Source: Pedobacter chinensis (GTDB lineage Bacteria > Bacteroidota > Bacteroidia > Sphingobacteriales > Sphingobacteriaceae). From it: a DNA stretch of 64,000 nucleotides. The position numbers and the translations under genes were made by a program. Below are positions 34,280 to 44,083 of the stretch, piece by piece. The notes under the pieces are model-generated. The model had not been told where the DNA came from, did no database searches, and saw only the letters and a list, made by a program, of their open reading frames with translations. The stretch is from the NCBI RefSeq assembly GCF_003339865.1, contig NZ_QPKV01000014.1, forward strand, positions 62,001 through 126,000, written 5' to 3'. Within the stretch, counting starts at the first letter, position 1; every line of letters begins with the position of its first letter.

Positions 34280-35404
34280 ATGGACAAACTAAACCGTTTC
34301 TTTTGGTTTTGCTCTGGTGCTCACATCCCAACACTGGAAAAGTATCCAACAGAACAAAATAAATATACAGGCATTGGTGCCACAATTTTCTTTACAGGCC
34401 TCTTTGCCGCCCTATCTGGTGGTTATGCAATGTATTTTGTTTTTAAAGGCGATGATTTAGCTGTGATTTTCGCCATTGTTTTTGGCTTTTTATGGGGTGC
34501 TGCCATTTTTAACATGGATAGATATATTGTGGCCAGTATCAATAAAAGCGCAAGCACCAATAAACAACTCCTGCAAGCCACGCCCCGTATTCTCCTTGCC
34601 ATCATGATCGGCATGGTTATCTCCAGACCTATTGAACTGAAGATTTTTGATAAAGAAATCAAAGAACGCCTGAAAGTAAGCTATCTGAATGGTCAACGGT
34701 CAAAAATTGACACCTTAAACAAAGCCTTCGAGAATAAGTATCAGGTAGAATTTGGGCGTTTAAATCAGCAAAAAGCCACACGGGATTCGTTGGAAAAAGG
34801 AATCAAGGCAGACAGGCAAAAGCTGAATTTCGAAATCTTTGGAAATAAAACTGCTGAAACATCAGGCGTAATGGGCTATGGTCCGTACGCCAAACGAAAA
34901 GAGGCTGAAATAAAGCAGCGAGAGGCTGAACTTGACACTTTAAAAGCGAATATCAATAAATCAGAATCTTTTATAGATAAGCGGAAAGATTTCGATGGTT
35001 TGTTTACAGAGAAACTTTACACCAAAAAACAACTGGATAGTTTATCGGATATTGCAGGATTTGCAGACCGAAACTGGGCTTTAGGCCAGCTGAAGTTCAA
35101 TGTTGATGGCTCTCGTGATAACAATACCGCTATTGCTGTTACTTTTATTGGCCTGCTGTTCATTTTCTTCGAGTGTTTGCCTGTTTTTGTAAAACTGATG
35201 AGCGCCCGCGGACCTTATGACTATGCCACCGCTGATGTTGATGAAGTTTCCATTTATCAATCTAAAAAAGATAAAGATTTTCATTTTGAAGTAGCCGATA
35301 ATATTCATGAAACCAGGGTAGATGCTGAATCATCCAAGCGAAAGGAAATTATAAAAGGCCAGGCTTACCGCGATCTGGAAAAATACGATTGGGATAAAGA
35401 TTAG
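34280..35404 (+). CDS. DUF4407 domain membrane protein
   Basis: A 374-residue protein with three N-terminal hydrophobic helices (about residues 33-55, 60-80 and 100-120), a long charged coiled stretch (about 130-260, KRKEAEIKQREAELDTLKANI) and one more helix (about 280-300, AVTFIGLLFIFFECLPVFVK). WNMDRYI-like NMDRYIVASINK and PRILLAIMIGMVISRPIELKIF are DUF4407 signatures. The family is widespread in Bacteroidota and unassigned. The gene is single, with a 5' space of about 230 bases shared with rhodanese. Confidence 0.9.
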   Translation: MDKLNRFFWFCSGAHIPTLEKYPTEQNKYTGIGATIFFTGLFAALSGGYAMYFVFKGDDLAVIFAIVFGFLWGAAIFNMDRYIVASINKSASTNKQLLQATPRILLAIMIGMVISRPIELKIFDKEIKERLKVSYLNGQRSKIDTLNKAFENKYQVEFGRLNQQKATRDSLEKGIKADRQKLNFEIFGNKTAETSGVMGYGPYAKRKEAEIKQREAELDTLKANINKSESFIDKRKDFDGLFTEKLYTKKQLDSLSDIAGFADRNWALGQLKFNVDGSRDNNTAIAVTFIGLLFIFFECLPVFVKLMSARGPYDYATADVDEVSIYQSKKDKDFHFEVADNIHETRVDAESSKRKEIIKGQAYRDLEKYDWDKD

Positions 35405-35534
35405 CTGTAATATGGGAAATGTAGGTGGATAATTTAGCCTTGCGTTGGTGCCATTTCCATCTCTCATTTTCCCTCTTACATTTTACATTTCTTTGTTCTC
35501 TTTTTCACTAAATTGAGCCCATCAAATCTTTTTT

Positions 35535-37367
35535 ATGAAGAAAATTCTAAGTGTTGCTTTAATCAGCATGTTGTCGCTATCTGCTTTTGCACAAAATGAA
35601 ATTCGTTATGTGGTTTCATTTCCAAATGCCATCCATCATGAGGCTGAAATTGCAATGGAAATTCCAAATGTACCTGCTGGCAATTTAAAAGTGAGGATGA
35701 GCAGATCATCGCCTGGGCGTTATGCTACACATGAATTTGGCAAAAATGTGTATAATTTAAAGGCTTTTGATGCCAGCGGAAAATCATTGGTCATTAAACC
35801 GTCTGCAGGCGATGTTTATGAAATATCATCGCATGGGAATGTGGTCAAAGTAACCTATACCTTATTCGGGAATTGGATTGATGGAACTTATGCGGGTTTT
35901 GATGAAACTCATGCACACATGAATATTCCGGCTACATTTGCTTTTCCGGTAGGGATGGATGCCCGGCCGCGTTTAGTTCAGTTCAGGTATGCTGATCAGC
36001 AGAACTGGAAGGTGGCTACACAGCTAAAACCAATGGGAAATAACACTTATTATGCCTCGAACCTGCAATATTTTATGGATAGTCCTATTGAAATTGCAGA
36101 TTATAAGACTTCAAGTTGGGAGGTTAAAAATAGTGATGGAAAAGCACAAACCATTCATTTAATTGCACATTCAAATGATACCCAAAAAGCTATTGATCAC
36201 TATGCAGAAATGCTAAAGAAAATGGTTGACGAACATTTTGCGGTGTGGGGAGAATTTCCGGCTTATGATTACGGAAATTATTACTTTCTGGAAGATGTTT
36301 ACCCCTCCAATGCAGGCGATGGAATGGAACATAGAAACTCTACATCAATTGTTCAGCGTACACCAAAAATAGAAGGTTATGAATCCAACTTGCTGGGCAC
36401 CTTTTCTCATGAATATTTTCACAGCTGGAATGTAGAACGTTTGAGACCAAAAACTTTAGAGCCTTTCAATTTCGAACACTCCAATATCAGTGATGAATTA
36501 TGGCTGGCAGAAGGATTTACCCAATATTATGGAGGCCTGTTGTTAACCAGAGCAGGTTTAAAAACGGTTGATAACTCGCTTCAGGCATTTAACGGAATGG
36601 TAAACGCGGTATTAAACTCACCCGGAGCAAAGAATTTTTCGCCAATTGAAGCAAGTCGGTATGCTGTTTTTGCAGATGCCGGTGTAGCGATTGATCAAAC
36701 CAATAAAGGCAATATCTTTCTTTCCTATTATACTTATGGTGCAGCTACAGCTTTAGCCCTTGATCTTCGTTTGCGTTCGGAATTTAAGCTTACGCTTGAT
36801 GATTATATGCGGGCGCTTTGGAAAACTTATGGTAAGCCTGAAATTCCTTATGTCGTTTCAGATTTGGAAAAAACTTTGGGTGAACTGACTAAAAATCCAT
36901 CTTTCGCTAAAGATTTTTTTAAAAAGTATATTTACGGAACAGAAAAAAACGATTATGCCAAACTCCTGTTAAATGCAGGTTTGGTTTTGCGCAAAGCGAA
37001 TCCTGGCCAGGCTTATACAGGCTTTGGGAACATGAGTGTTTCAGATGGAAAAGTAACCTTACCGCAAACGTTGCAGGGAACGCCAGCTTATCAAGCCGGT
37101 TTAGATGTTGGAGATGTGTTGCTTACCATTGATTGGCAGGAAGTGAACGATTTAGCGGGTGTTGAGAAGGTTATAAATGCACATAAACCTGGCGATGTGA
37201 TTGCCATTACCTATCTTTATCGTGGCCTGCAAAAATCAACCAAATTAACTTTGGCAGAAAACCCGGTTTTGGAAATCATATCCATAGAAAAAACAGGCGG
37301 TACTTTAACCCAGGCCATGCAAACTTTTAGAGATAATTGGTTAAACTCACAGATAAAAACTAAATAA
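35535..37367 (+). CDS. M61 family metallopeptidase with C-terminal PDZ domain
   Basis: A 610-residue secreted glycyl-aminopeptidase-like enzyme with a signal peptide (SVALISMLSLSAFAQ). N-terminal beta-sandwich (about 20-190), the zinc motif HEYFHSWNVERLRP (His292, HExxH) and the downstream ligand Glu in LWLAEGFTQYYGG. A PDZ domain lies near residues 500-590 (GTPAYQAGLDVGDVLLTID). M61 enzymes prefer Gly or Ala at the N-terminus. The leader of the M28 peptidase begins 17 bases after its stop. Confidence 0.93.
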   Translation: MKKILSVALISMLSLSAFAQNEIRYVVSFPNAIHHEAEIAMEIPNVPAGNLKVRMSRSSPGRYATHEFGKNVYNLKAFDASGKSLVIKPSAGDVYEISSHGNVVKVTYTLFGNWIDGTYAGFDETHAHMNIPATFAFPVGMDARPRLVQFRYADQQNWKVATQLKPMGNNTYYASNLQYFMDSPIEIADYKTSSWEVKNSDGKAQTIHLIAHSNDTQKAIDHYAEMLKKMVDEHFAVWGEFPAYDYGNYYFLEDVYPSNAGDGMEHRNSTSIVQRTPKIEGYESNLLGTFSHEYFHSWNVERLRPKTLEPFNFEHSNISDELWLAEGFTQYYGGLLLTRAGLKTVDNSLQAFNGMVNAVLNSPGAKNFSPIEASRYAVFADAGVAIDQTNKGNIFLSYYTYGAATALALDLRLRSEFKLTLDDYMRALWKTYGKPEIPYVVSDLEKTLGELTKNPSFAKDFFKKYIYGTEKNDYAKLLLNAGLVLRKANPGQAYTGFGNMSVSDGKVTLPQTLQGTPAYQAGLDVGDVLLTIDWQEVNDLAGVEKVINAHKPGDVIAITYLYRGLQKSTKLTLAENPVLEIISIEKTGGTLTQAMQTFRDNWLNSQIKTK

Positions 37368-37384
37368 GAACTAATAATTAGAAC

Positions 37385-37476
37385 ATGAAACCATCATGAT
37401 TTTTCAAACTACACAGTGGTATGAATAAATCTGATAGCTTCATCACAATTAAAAACAAATTTATACGGATGAAAAA
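37385..37476 (+). promoter_or_regulatory. Shared peptidase leader, copy 1 (chain of overlapping mini-ORFs)
   Basis: The 84 bases from 37385 to the ATG at 37469, plus the first codons, match 50457-50548 with only two differences. Three reading frames overlap in a chain: MKPS (37385-37399), MIFQTTQWYE (37396-37428, overlapping by ATGA) and MNKSDSFITIKNKFIR (37421 on, overlapping the previous stop by eight bases), the last running into the M28 protein. Both differences between the copies fall on third codon positions of the frame covering them (ACT/ACC, TTC/TTT). I read it as a 5' control element or a duplicated leader; an ordinary duplicated 5' region is the alternative. Confidence 0.55.
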
Positions 37477-38776
37477 AATATTGCTCGCAGCGCTTGTTGG
37501 GATAACTGGTTTACAGGTCAACGCCCAAAATATTGATAAAATTATCACAAGAGAATACACCGATCATTTAATTAAAACTTTAAGTGCCGATGAAATGCAG
37601 GGACGCGCCACATTTTCGCCTGGCATTGATAAGGCTGCTACTTTTATTGAATCAGAATTTAAGAAAATCGGATTGCAACCACTAACCGGAGAGAAAGGGT
37701 TTCGCCAAACGTTTTATAAATATCAGGTGGCCAATTTGAGTAAATCCATTAAAATTGATGGAAAAGAAATTTCTGCAGATAACCTGATTTTATCAGGCGT
37801 AAATGCTGAAAATATCAGTTTAAATAAATCAAATACCAGCGTTGTAAAACTCGATCCCGATCAACCTTTCGTCAATCAGTTTAGAACAATGTTGTCGGCG
37901 GGTAAAAATCAGCTGGTATTGGTTGATGCGAAGTTTACAGAGAATTTTAAGCGTTATAAAACTTACTTTGATAAACCAGCAACTCTGGATGAAAAAAGCA
38001 TGGATGCCGGTGCATCAGCAGTTCAGTTTTTTGTACTGGGCACTGATGTTGCAGAAGATTTCAATGTTGATTTAAAGAGTAAGGTTTCAAAAATGCCATT
38101 GTTCAACGTGGCGGGGATAATTCCGGGAAAATCAAAAGCGAAAGAACTGGTTGTTTTTTCGGGTCATTATGATCATTTAGGTGTGGTTAAAGCTGTTGAT
38201 GGTGACAGCATTGCCAACGGAGCCGATGATGATGCATCGGGAACTACAGCAATGATTGCGTTGGCTAAATACTATAAGGCGCAGAAAAACAATGAACGCA
38301 CCTTAATTTTTGTGGCTTTTACCGCTGAAGAAATCGGTGGTTTCGGCGCTAAGTATTTTTCTGAAAAATTAAACCCTGATGATGTTGTGGCCATGTTTAA
38401 TATCGAAATGATCGGTAAGGATTCTAAATTCGGAAAGAATAGTGCTTTTATTACAGGTTTTGATAAATCAGATTTTGGAAAAATTCTACAAAAAAATTTA
38501 GCAGGAACAGAATTTACTTTCCATCCTGATCCCTATATCAAAGAGAACCTGTTCTACAGAAGCGATAACGCAACTTTGGCGGCGTTGGGCGTACCTGCCC
38601 ATACTATTAGTACAGATCAAATTGATGTAGATAAATTTTATCACACCGTAAAAGATGAATACAGCACCCTGGATGTGGAGAATATATTGTCGACAATTAA
38701 AGCAATTGCGAAAAGTGCAACTTCAATTGTTAATGGAACCGATACACCAACAAGGATTCCGAAATTGAAACAATAG
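37469..38776 (+). CDS. M28 family metallopeptidase, secreted
   Basis: A 435-residue exopeptidase with a signal peptide (KKILLAALVGITGLQVNAQ). Metal ligands are visible: SGHYDHLG (His, near residue 227), NGADDDASG (bridging Asp), FTAEEIGGFG (catalytic and ligand Glu) and the final TDQIDVDKFYHTVKD (His). A small insert (about 80-200) resembles a PA-like domain. I place the start at 37469 because MKK plus the hydrophobic core forms a normal signal peptide; an in-frame ATG at 37421 would add 16 residues encoded by the shared leader. It probably acts as a periplasmic or secreted aminopeptidase that releases amino acids. Confidence 0.9.
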   Translation: MKKILLAALVGITGLQVNAQNIDKIITREYTDHLIKTLSADEMQGRATFSPGIDKAATFIESEFKKIGLQPLTGEKGFRQTFYKYQVANLSKSIKIDGKEISADNLILSGVNAENISLNKSNTSVVKLDPDQPFVNQFRTMLSAGKNQLVLVDAKFTENFKRYKTYFDKPATLDEKSMDAGASAVQFFVLGTDVAEDFNVDLKSKVSKMPLFNVAGIIPGKSKAKELVVFSGHYDHLGVVKAVDGDSIANGADDDASGTTAMIALAKYYKAQKNNERTLIFVAFTAEEIGGFGAKYFSEKLNPDDVVAMFNIEMIGKDSKFGKNSAFITGFDKSDFGKILQKNLAGTEFTFHPDPYIKENLFYRSDNATLAALGVPAHTISTDQIDVDKFYHTVKDEYSTLDVENILSTIKAIAKSATSIVNGTDTPTRIPKLKQ

Positions 38777-38810
38777 GATTACGGTGATTAGTGGGCGTTA
38801 TTTGACACCT

Positions 38811-39660
38811 ATAGGGTCACATTTCTGTCAGAGACGATGAAATATATAAGCCACAGATTCGCAGATTTTTCATCTTGAGCATAGTCGAAGAAATCTGCGA
38901 ATCTGTGGCGCTCTTTTTTATCGGTTGACCAACCGGGTAATTGGAGCATAAAGATATTATCCTTAGTCATTAATGCACCGAGCCAATCGGAACATTTCAA
39001 TCGAATAAATCACATTGGGCATGGATCGTTAATTTCGGTTGGTGTGACACAACCGGTAGGGTCACATTTCTGTCAGAGACGATGAAATAAATAAGCCACG
39101 GATTCGCAGATTTTTCATCTTGAGCATAGTCGAAGAAATCTGCGAATCTGTGGCTCTCTTTTTTATCGGTTGACCAACCGATGGGGGTAATTGGAGTATA
39201 AAGACATTCCTTAGTCGTTAATGCACCAAGCCAATCGGAACATTTACAATCGAATAAATCACATGGGCATGGATCGTTAATTTCGGTTGGTGTGACACAA
39301 CCGGTAGGGTCACATTTCTGTCAGAGACGATGAAATATATAAGCCACAGATTCGCAGATTTTTCATCTTGAGCATAGTCGAAGAAACCTGCGAATCTGTG
39401 GCGCTCTTTTTATCGGTTGACCAACTGGGGTAATTGGAGCATAAAGATATTATCCTTAGTCATTAATGCACCGAGCCGATCGGAACATCTCAATCGAATA
39501 AATCACATTGGGCATGGATCGTTAATTTCGGTTGGTGTGACACAACCGATAGGGGCACATTTCTGTCAGAGACGATGAAATATATAAGCCACAGATTCGC
39601 AGATTTTCATCTTGAGCATAGTCAAAGAAAATCTGCGAATCTGTGGCGCTCTTATATTTT
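38811..39660. repeat. About 246 bp tandem repeat, three full copies and one partial
   Basis: The anchor GGGTCACATTTCTGTCAGAG starts at 38814, 39059, 39307 and about 39553 (periods 245, 248, 246), the last unit being cut near 39655. Each unit carries a strong palindrome, arms GCCACAGATTCGCAGATTT and AAATCTGCGAATCTGTGGC around a TCATCTTGAGCATAGTCGAAG loop, then TCGGTTGACCAACCG and GGTTGGTGTGACACAACC. No ORF longer than about 60 codons with credible composition is inside. The block ends 24 bases before the stop of the ceramidase-like gene. Confidence 0.92.
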
Positions 39661-39683
39661 TACCATAATCATTTTTTAATTCA

Positions 39684-40385
39684 TCAAGTTGTTTTGGGTG
39701 CGCCACCGAACAAGGAGATAGGTCTTTTAGAATGATCCAGGTAAATATAATTAAGCATACAGAATGCAGCTACTGCTCCAAAAGTATGCCATAAGAAATG
39801 TGTACCAACTTGTAATATCTCCCACTTATCGGCTATGCGAAATGTTAAAGCAAAAATAAAAGCCATAAGCGCAAAACCAACCCACTTTCCATTTTTCCAG
39901 TTGGTTTTGAGCAAATAACCAAACAAAGGGAACAGTACCAGGGCAGCCATAAAAGCATAATTAATGTTGATGAAAATCTGGAAATCGCCGTTAGAAAAAA
40001 GTTGCCTGATGTAAAACTGAAAGAAAGCATAAATCACCACTATAAAAACAGCAAAATACCATTTTGTTAATTTCGCCAGAAAATAAACACCGGCAGAGAG
40101 ACAAAGTAACATAATTGGCATCCAATCCATCATGATAAAGATAGGCCAGCGCCTAAAAGTATGATAAGTTGTTCCTCCAATGCCCCCAATATAAAGTAAC
40201 ACCAAGGCAATACTCAAAAATGTATGTTGTTTAAATTTGCCCCATACCTTAAAAGTCCAGTAAATAGCAATAACTAAAAATACGCCACTTGTAATGGCGT
40301 TTAAAGGCTCAGGAAATAGATTGTTTAAATTGGTTTCAGTATAAACAGTGCCACCATCTGGTGGAGTCTGAAAAAAAACGCTCAT
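39684..40385 (-). CDS. Ceramidase-like CREST-superfamily membrane protein
   Basis: A 233-residue protein with about seven hydrophobic helices. The metal-binding pattern of alkaline ceramidase (PF05875)/CREST hydrolases is present: GTTYHTFRR (His near residue 75), FIMMDWMPIMLL (Asp) and GTHFLWHTFGA (HxxxH near residue 207). This suggests a zinc-dependent lipid hydrolase in the inner membrane. Sphingobacteriaceae make sphingolipids, so a ceramidase or related amide hydrolase is plausible but not proven. The gene stands alone, with tandem repeats downstream. Confidence 0.8.
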   Translation of the reverse strand: MSVFFQTPPDGGTVYTETNLNNLFPEPLNAITSGVFLVIAIYWTFKVWGKFKQHTFLSIALVLLYIGGIGGTTYHTFRRWPIFIMMDWMPIMLLCLSAGVYFLAKLTKWYFAVFIVVIYAFFQFYIRQLFSNGDFQIFININYAFMAALVLFPLFGYLLKTNWKNGKWVGFALMAFIFALTFRIADKWEILQVGTHFLWHTFGAVAAFCMLNYIYLDHSKRPISLFGGAPKTT

Positions 40386-40628
40386 ATTTTTAACAATATT
40401 TGATGAAATTGAAAGTTTGCAATCTGCATTTATAAAATCAAAAATTCAGATAAATCGTTCTATTTCTGCGTAAAAAAAATGCGACTAACTAAACAACGTT
40501 TTATTGTGTCGGGCTACAAAAGGATAACTTCATTTACCATTACCCGAAGGAATTCCTTTTTTAAAAAAATGACAAACCTTTTGTTGTTGCTTATGTTGAA
40601 CTACTAAACATCAAAATCTATAAAAAAC

Positions 40629-41084
40629 ATGAAAACTACAACAGAAACAGCAGAGGTATTGAATGACCTCGTTCAAATTAACAACGACCGTATTGAAGGT
40701 TATGAAAAGGCCCGCAAAGAATTAAAAGACGGTGATGCTGATCTAAGATCTTTATTCTTAAATATGATTGAGGAAAGTCAGAAATATAAAATGGCTTTGG
40801 CTACAGAAGTTTCTGCACTGGGAGAAGACATTGAAACTGGAACCACAAATTCGGGCAAAATTTACAGAGCCTGGATGGATGTTAAAGCTTTGTTTACAGG
40901 TAACGATCGTCAAACAGTATTAAATAATTGTGAGTTTGGAGAAGATGCAGCACAAAATGCATATAAAATGGCGCTTGAAGAAGAAAGCCTTCCATCACAT
41001 ATAAGAGAGCTCATTTCTGATCAGAAAGCATCATTAAGAATATCTCATGACGAAATTAAAAGATTACGCGACGCTCAAGCGTAA
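40629..41084 (+). CDS. PA2169 family four-helix-bundle protein (DUF2383)
   Basis: A 151-residue soluble helical protein. TAEVLNDLVQINNDRIEGYEKA at the N-terminus and the spaced helices ending KASLRISHDEIKRLRDAQ are typical of DUF2383 (PF09537). Relatives are ferritin-like in shape but the metal ligands are not obvious; they are often stress-induced. It is a lone gene with a hairpin terminator at 41105-41137. Confidence 0.9.
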   Translation: MKTTTETAEVLNDLVQINNDRIEGYEKARKELKDGDADLRSLFLNMIEESQKYKMALATEVSALGEDIETGTTNSGKIYRAWMDVKALFTGNDRQTVLNNCEFGEDAAQNAYKMALEEESLPSHIRELISDQKASLRISHDEIKRLRDAQA

Positions 41085-41104
41085 GTTAGCTTTAGTCGAA
41101 AGAG

Positions 41105-41140
41105 AAGCGGTTAACCTTTTGGTCAACCGCTTTTTATTTA
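41105..41140 (+). terminator. Intrinsic terminator after the DUF2383 gene
   Basis: Stem AAGCGGTT/AACCGCTT with a loop CTTTTGG region, followed by TTTTTATTT. It sits 20 bases after the stop codon at 41084 and 30 bases before the end of the convergent cphA gene, so it may serve both. Confidence 0.75.
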
Positions 41141-41170
41141 CAAACAGTTCTTATCTATGGGTGAACTGAA

Positions 41171-43786
41171 TTACGATTCTAACTCTTTATCCAGGTGTTC
41201 TGTAACACGTTGAATCGTATTATCAATCGTATTGCTCAAAATAGTAAGGTAAGAGCCTTTTTTAGCATGATTTATTGCATCCTGTAAACATTCACTGCTG
41301 TTATTATTGATGATGATTTCTTTGTCAGGATCTATTTCTTTAATTCCCTTTACCAGTAGATCGACCAGTTCTTGTTGCTCTCTGCCACGCAAATATTTCT
41401 CCTGACAGATATAAATTTTATTGAACATTTGCGCTGCGATTCTCGCTGTTTCAATGATATCTTCATCTCTTCTATCCCCTGTTCCGGAAATTATTCCAAC
41501 ATGTTCAGTTGATTCCACACTTTGCAAATAAGCTTTTACACCGTTAAATCCATCCGGATTATGCGCAAAATCTACCAACACTTTAAAGTCTTTAAATCTG
41601 AAAACATTCATTCTTCCAGGCGTGTGTGCTGCCGAAGGGATAAAAGTTTCTAAAGATAAACGGATGTCCTCTGGCTTATAACCCCATAAATAAGCTGCTA
41701 ATGTTGCTGCTAAAACATTTTGGATCATGAAATTTACAGCGCCTCCAAAGGTTAACGGAATGTGGGTGGCTTTATCAACTCTCAATTTCCAATCGCCTGT
41801 TTTAATCGTGATAAATCCATTTTCGTAAATAGCAGCGATGCCACCTTTACGGCAATGCTCTTTAATTACCGGATTATTTTCATCCATACTAAAGTAAGCC
41901 ACATTACAGCGTGCATCCCGGGCAATTTTTACACAATAACCATTATCGGCATTCAGAACTGCCCAGCCTTTTCTGCGAACTGCGCCGATAACCACGGCTT
42001 TAACTCTGGTTAAATCATCAAGGTTATGTATATCAGAAATGCCTAAATGATCTTCCTGGATATTGGTTACCACACCGATATCGCATGCACCAAAGCCAAG
42101 CCCTGCTCTAAGAATTCCACCACGGGCTGTTTCTAAAACAGCAAACTCTACAGTAGGGTCTTTCAAAATAAACTCAGCACTTACCGGCCCGGTGGTATCA
42201 CCTTTCATCAACATGGTGTTATGAACATACACCCCATCGCTGGTTGTATATCCCACACGTTTACCATTACTTCTAATAATATGTGCGATTAAACGCGTTG
42301 TTGTTGTTTTTCCATTTGTTCCGGTTACCGCAATAATTGGAATTTGAGATAATTTTCCCTGCGGATAAAGCATGTCAATAACAGATGCAGCTACGTTTCG
42401 CGGCAAACCTTCACTCGGAGCCAAATGCATTCTAAAACCCGGAGCAGCATTTACTTCTAAAACAACACCTCCGTTTTCTGTAAGTGGTTGTGTGAGGTTT
42501 TGTGCCATAATATCAATCCCACAAATATCAAGTCCAATTACCCGTGAAATTCTTTCACAAATAAAAATATTTTGTGGGTGTACAATATCGGTAACATCAA
42601 TTGATGTTCCTCCGGTGCTTAAATTGGCGGTCGATTTTAAATAAATAATTTCGCCTTTTTCAGGTACGGTGTCCAGAGTGTATTCTTTCTTCGCAAGCAA
42701 ATCCAGCGTATCACGATCAACAGCAATTTCTGTTAACACATTTTCATGCCCATAGCCACGGCGGGGATCTTCATTCTCTTTATCAATTAACTCCTGGATA
42801 GTATGTATGCCATTTCCCTTAACGTGCGCCGGATCACGTTGTGCAGCAGCCACCACTTTATGATCAATTACCAGAACGCGAAAATCATATCCGGTAATAA
42901 ATTTTTCGATAATCACTCTGCGGGAGTATGTTTTAGCATATTCGAAAGCCGCTTTTGCAGCCTCCATTGTTTTAACATTTATGGTTGCCCCTTTACCATG
43001 ATTGCCATCTAAAGGCTTAAAAACCAATGGAAAGCCCACTTTTTTAACTGATGCTTCTAGATCATCAGGATTGGAAATGGTTACACCAGATGCCACAGGT
43101 ATTGCAGCTTCAGTTAATAATCGTTTTGTTTCTTCTTTATTGCTGGCAATATCAACCGCTATGCTGCTGGTTTTTTCTGTCATCGTTGCCCTAAAACGAA
43201 CCTGATTTTTACCATATCCCAACTGAACCAAAGAACTTTTATTCAACCTGATCCAGGGAATGTTTCTACTAACGGCTTCCTGAACGATAGAGCCTGTACT
43301 TGGCCCGAGGGCTTCGAGTTCACGAATTTCTTTCATTCTGCGGATATCGTGCTCCAAATCGTATTCTTCATTATCAATTAGCGCCTGCGCAATTCTTACC
43401 GCAGCCTCAGCGGCATAAACGCCAACTTTCTCTTCCAGGTAACTGAATACTACATTATAAATACCTTCGGTTTTGGTTTGCCTTGTTCTGCCAAAACCTG
43501 TTTCCATGCCGGCAATAGTTTGGATTTCAAGGGCAATATGCTCAATTACATGTCCCATCCACGTACCTTCTTTTACCCGTGTAAAAAAGCCACCTTCTAC
43601 ACCTTTTGAGCAACGATGGGTAAACATGCTTGGCAGTAATTTTTCAATACGTTCACTAAATCCTTCAATTGTATTGGTTGGCCTTTGTTCTAATTCTTCC
43701 AAATCCAAACGCATTTGAATGAGTTTCTTGCGACTTATCGACCAAATATTTGGCCCTCTTAATACTTGTATGTTTGATATCTTCAT
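41171..43786 (-). CDS. cphA: Cyanophycin synthetase
   Basis: An 871-residue cytoplasmic enzyme that polymerises Asp and Arg into multi-L-arginyl-poly-L-aspartate using ATP. Domain order is as in CphA1: an N-terminal domain (about 1-160, ending in MGHVIEHIALEIQTIAG), an ATP-grasp domain (about 215-475, PLDGNHGKGATINV, EKFITGYDFRVLVI, EVNAAPGFRMHLAP) and a Mur-ligase-like half (from about 485: IIAVTGTNGKTTTTRLI, then DFAHNPDG and ISGTGDRRDED). The Mur P-loop is intact, so this is not the inactive-half CphA2 type. It is divergent from cphB across a 297-base region, with a putative shared promoter region. Confidence 0.96.
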   Translation of the reverse strand: MKISNIQVLRGPNIWSISRKKLIQMRLDLEELEQRPTNTIEGFSERIEKLLPSMFTHRCSKGVEGGFFTRVKEGTWMGHVIEHIALEIQTIAGMETGFGRTRQTKTEGIYNVVFSYLEEKVGVYAAEAAVRIAQALIDNEEYDLEHDIRRMKEIRELEALGPSTGSIVQEAVSRNIPWIRLNKSSLVQLGYGKNQVRFRATMTEKTSSIAVDIASNKEETKRLLTEAAIPVASGVTISNPDDLEASVKKVGFPLVFKPLDGNHGKGATINVKTMEAAKAAFEYAKTYSRRVIIEKFITGYDFRVLVIDHKVVAAAQRDPAHVKGNGIHTIQELIDKENEDPRRGYGHENVLTEIAVDRDTLDLLAKKEYTLDTVPEKGEIIYLKSTANLSTGGTSIDVTDIVHPQNIFICERISRVIGLDICGIDIMAQNLTQPLTENGGVVLEVNAAPGFRMHLAPSEGLPRNVAASVIDMLYPQGKLSQIPIIAVTGTNGKTTTTRLIAHIIRSNGKRVGYTTSDGVYVHNTMLMKGDTTGPVSAEFILKDPTVEFAVLETARGGILRAGLGFGACDIGVVTNIQEDHLGISDIHNLDDLTRVKAVVIGAVRRKGWAVLNADNGYCVKIARDARCNVAYFSMDENNPVIKEHCRKGGIAAIYENGFITIKTGDWKLRVDKATHIPLTFGGAVNFMIQNVLAATLAAYLWGYKPEDIRLSLETFIPSAAHTPGRMNVFRFKDFKVLVDFAHNPDGFNGVKAYLQSVESTEHVGIISGTGDRRDEDIIETARIAAQMFNKIYICQEKYLRGREQQELVDLLVKGIKEIDPDKEIIINNNSSECLQDAINHAKKGSYLTILSNTIDNTIQRVTEHLDKELES

Positions 43787-44083
43787 GTAATGTTCTGTCG
43801 TTTTTTTAAATTAACCAAGGCTGGGATGGTCTTTTTTAAATCAATTTTTAAAGGATGAAATTGATGATTGTAAAATATACATTTATTTTGAAAATCAGTG
43901 TCACAAATAGCTAAATCAATTTAAAGAAACATTTGTTTTGTTTTTTTAGATAAGAACAATAGAATTTATTAATAATTATTTCAACGATTGTTAATAATTA
44001 CGTAATTATTGACAAAAAAAGTCGTGTTTTTTATCTTAAGCTGATATATTTGGGTTTTTTGATAAAGTAATAACACATAAAGA
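43787..44083. promoter_or_regulatory. Divergent promoter region of cphA and cphB
   Basis: A 297-base, very AT-rich space between divergent genes. For cphB, TATATTTG at 44045-44052 fits the -7 box, leaving a leader of about 25-30 bases. No clear -33 box or operator palindrome could be settled. For cphA no convincing box was found. Shared regulation of synthesis and breakdown is likely only by arrangement. Confidence 0.4.

Noticed and set aside
38811..39660. CRISPR or phage attachment array
   Set aside because: Units are about 246 bases and nearly identical throughout, with hairpins; no spacers and no integrase or tRNA nearby.
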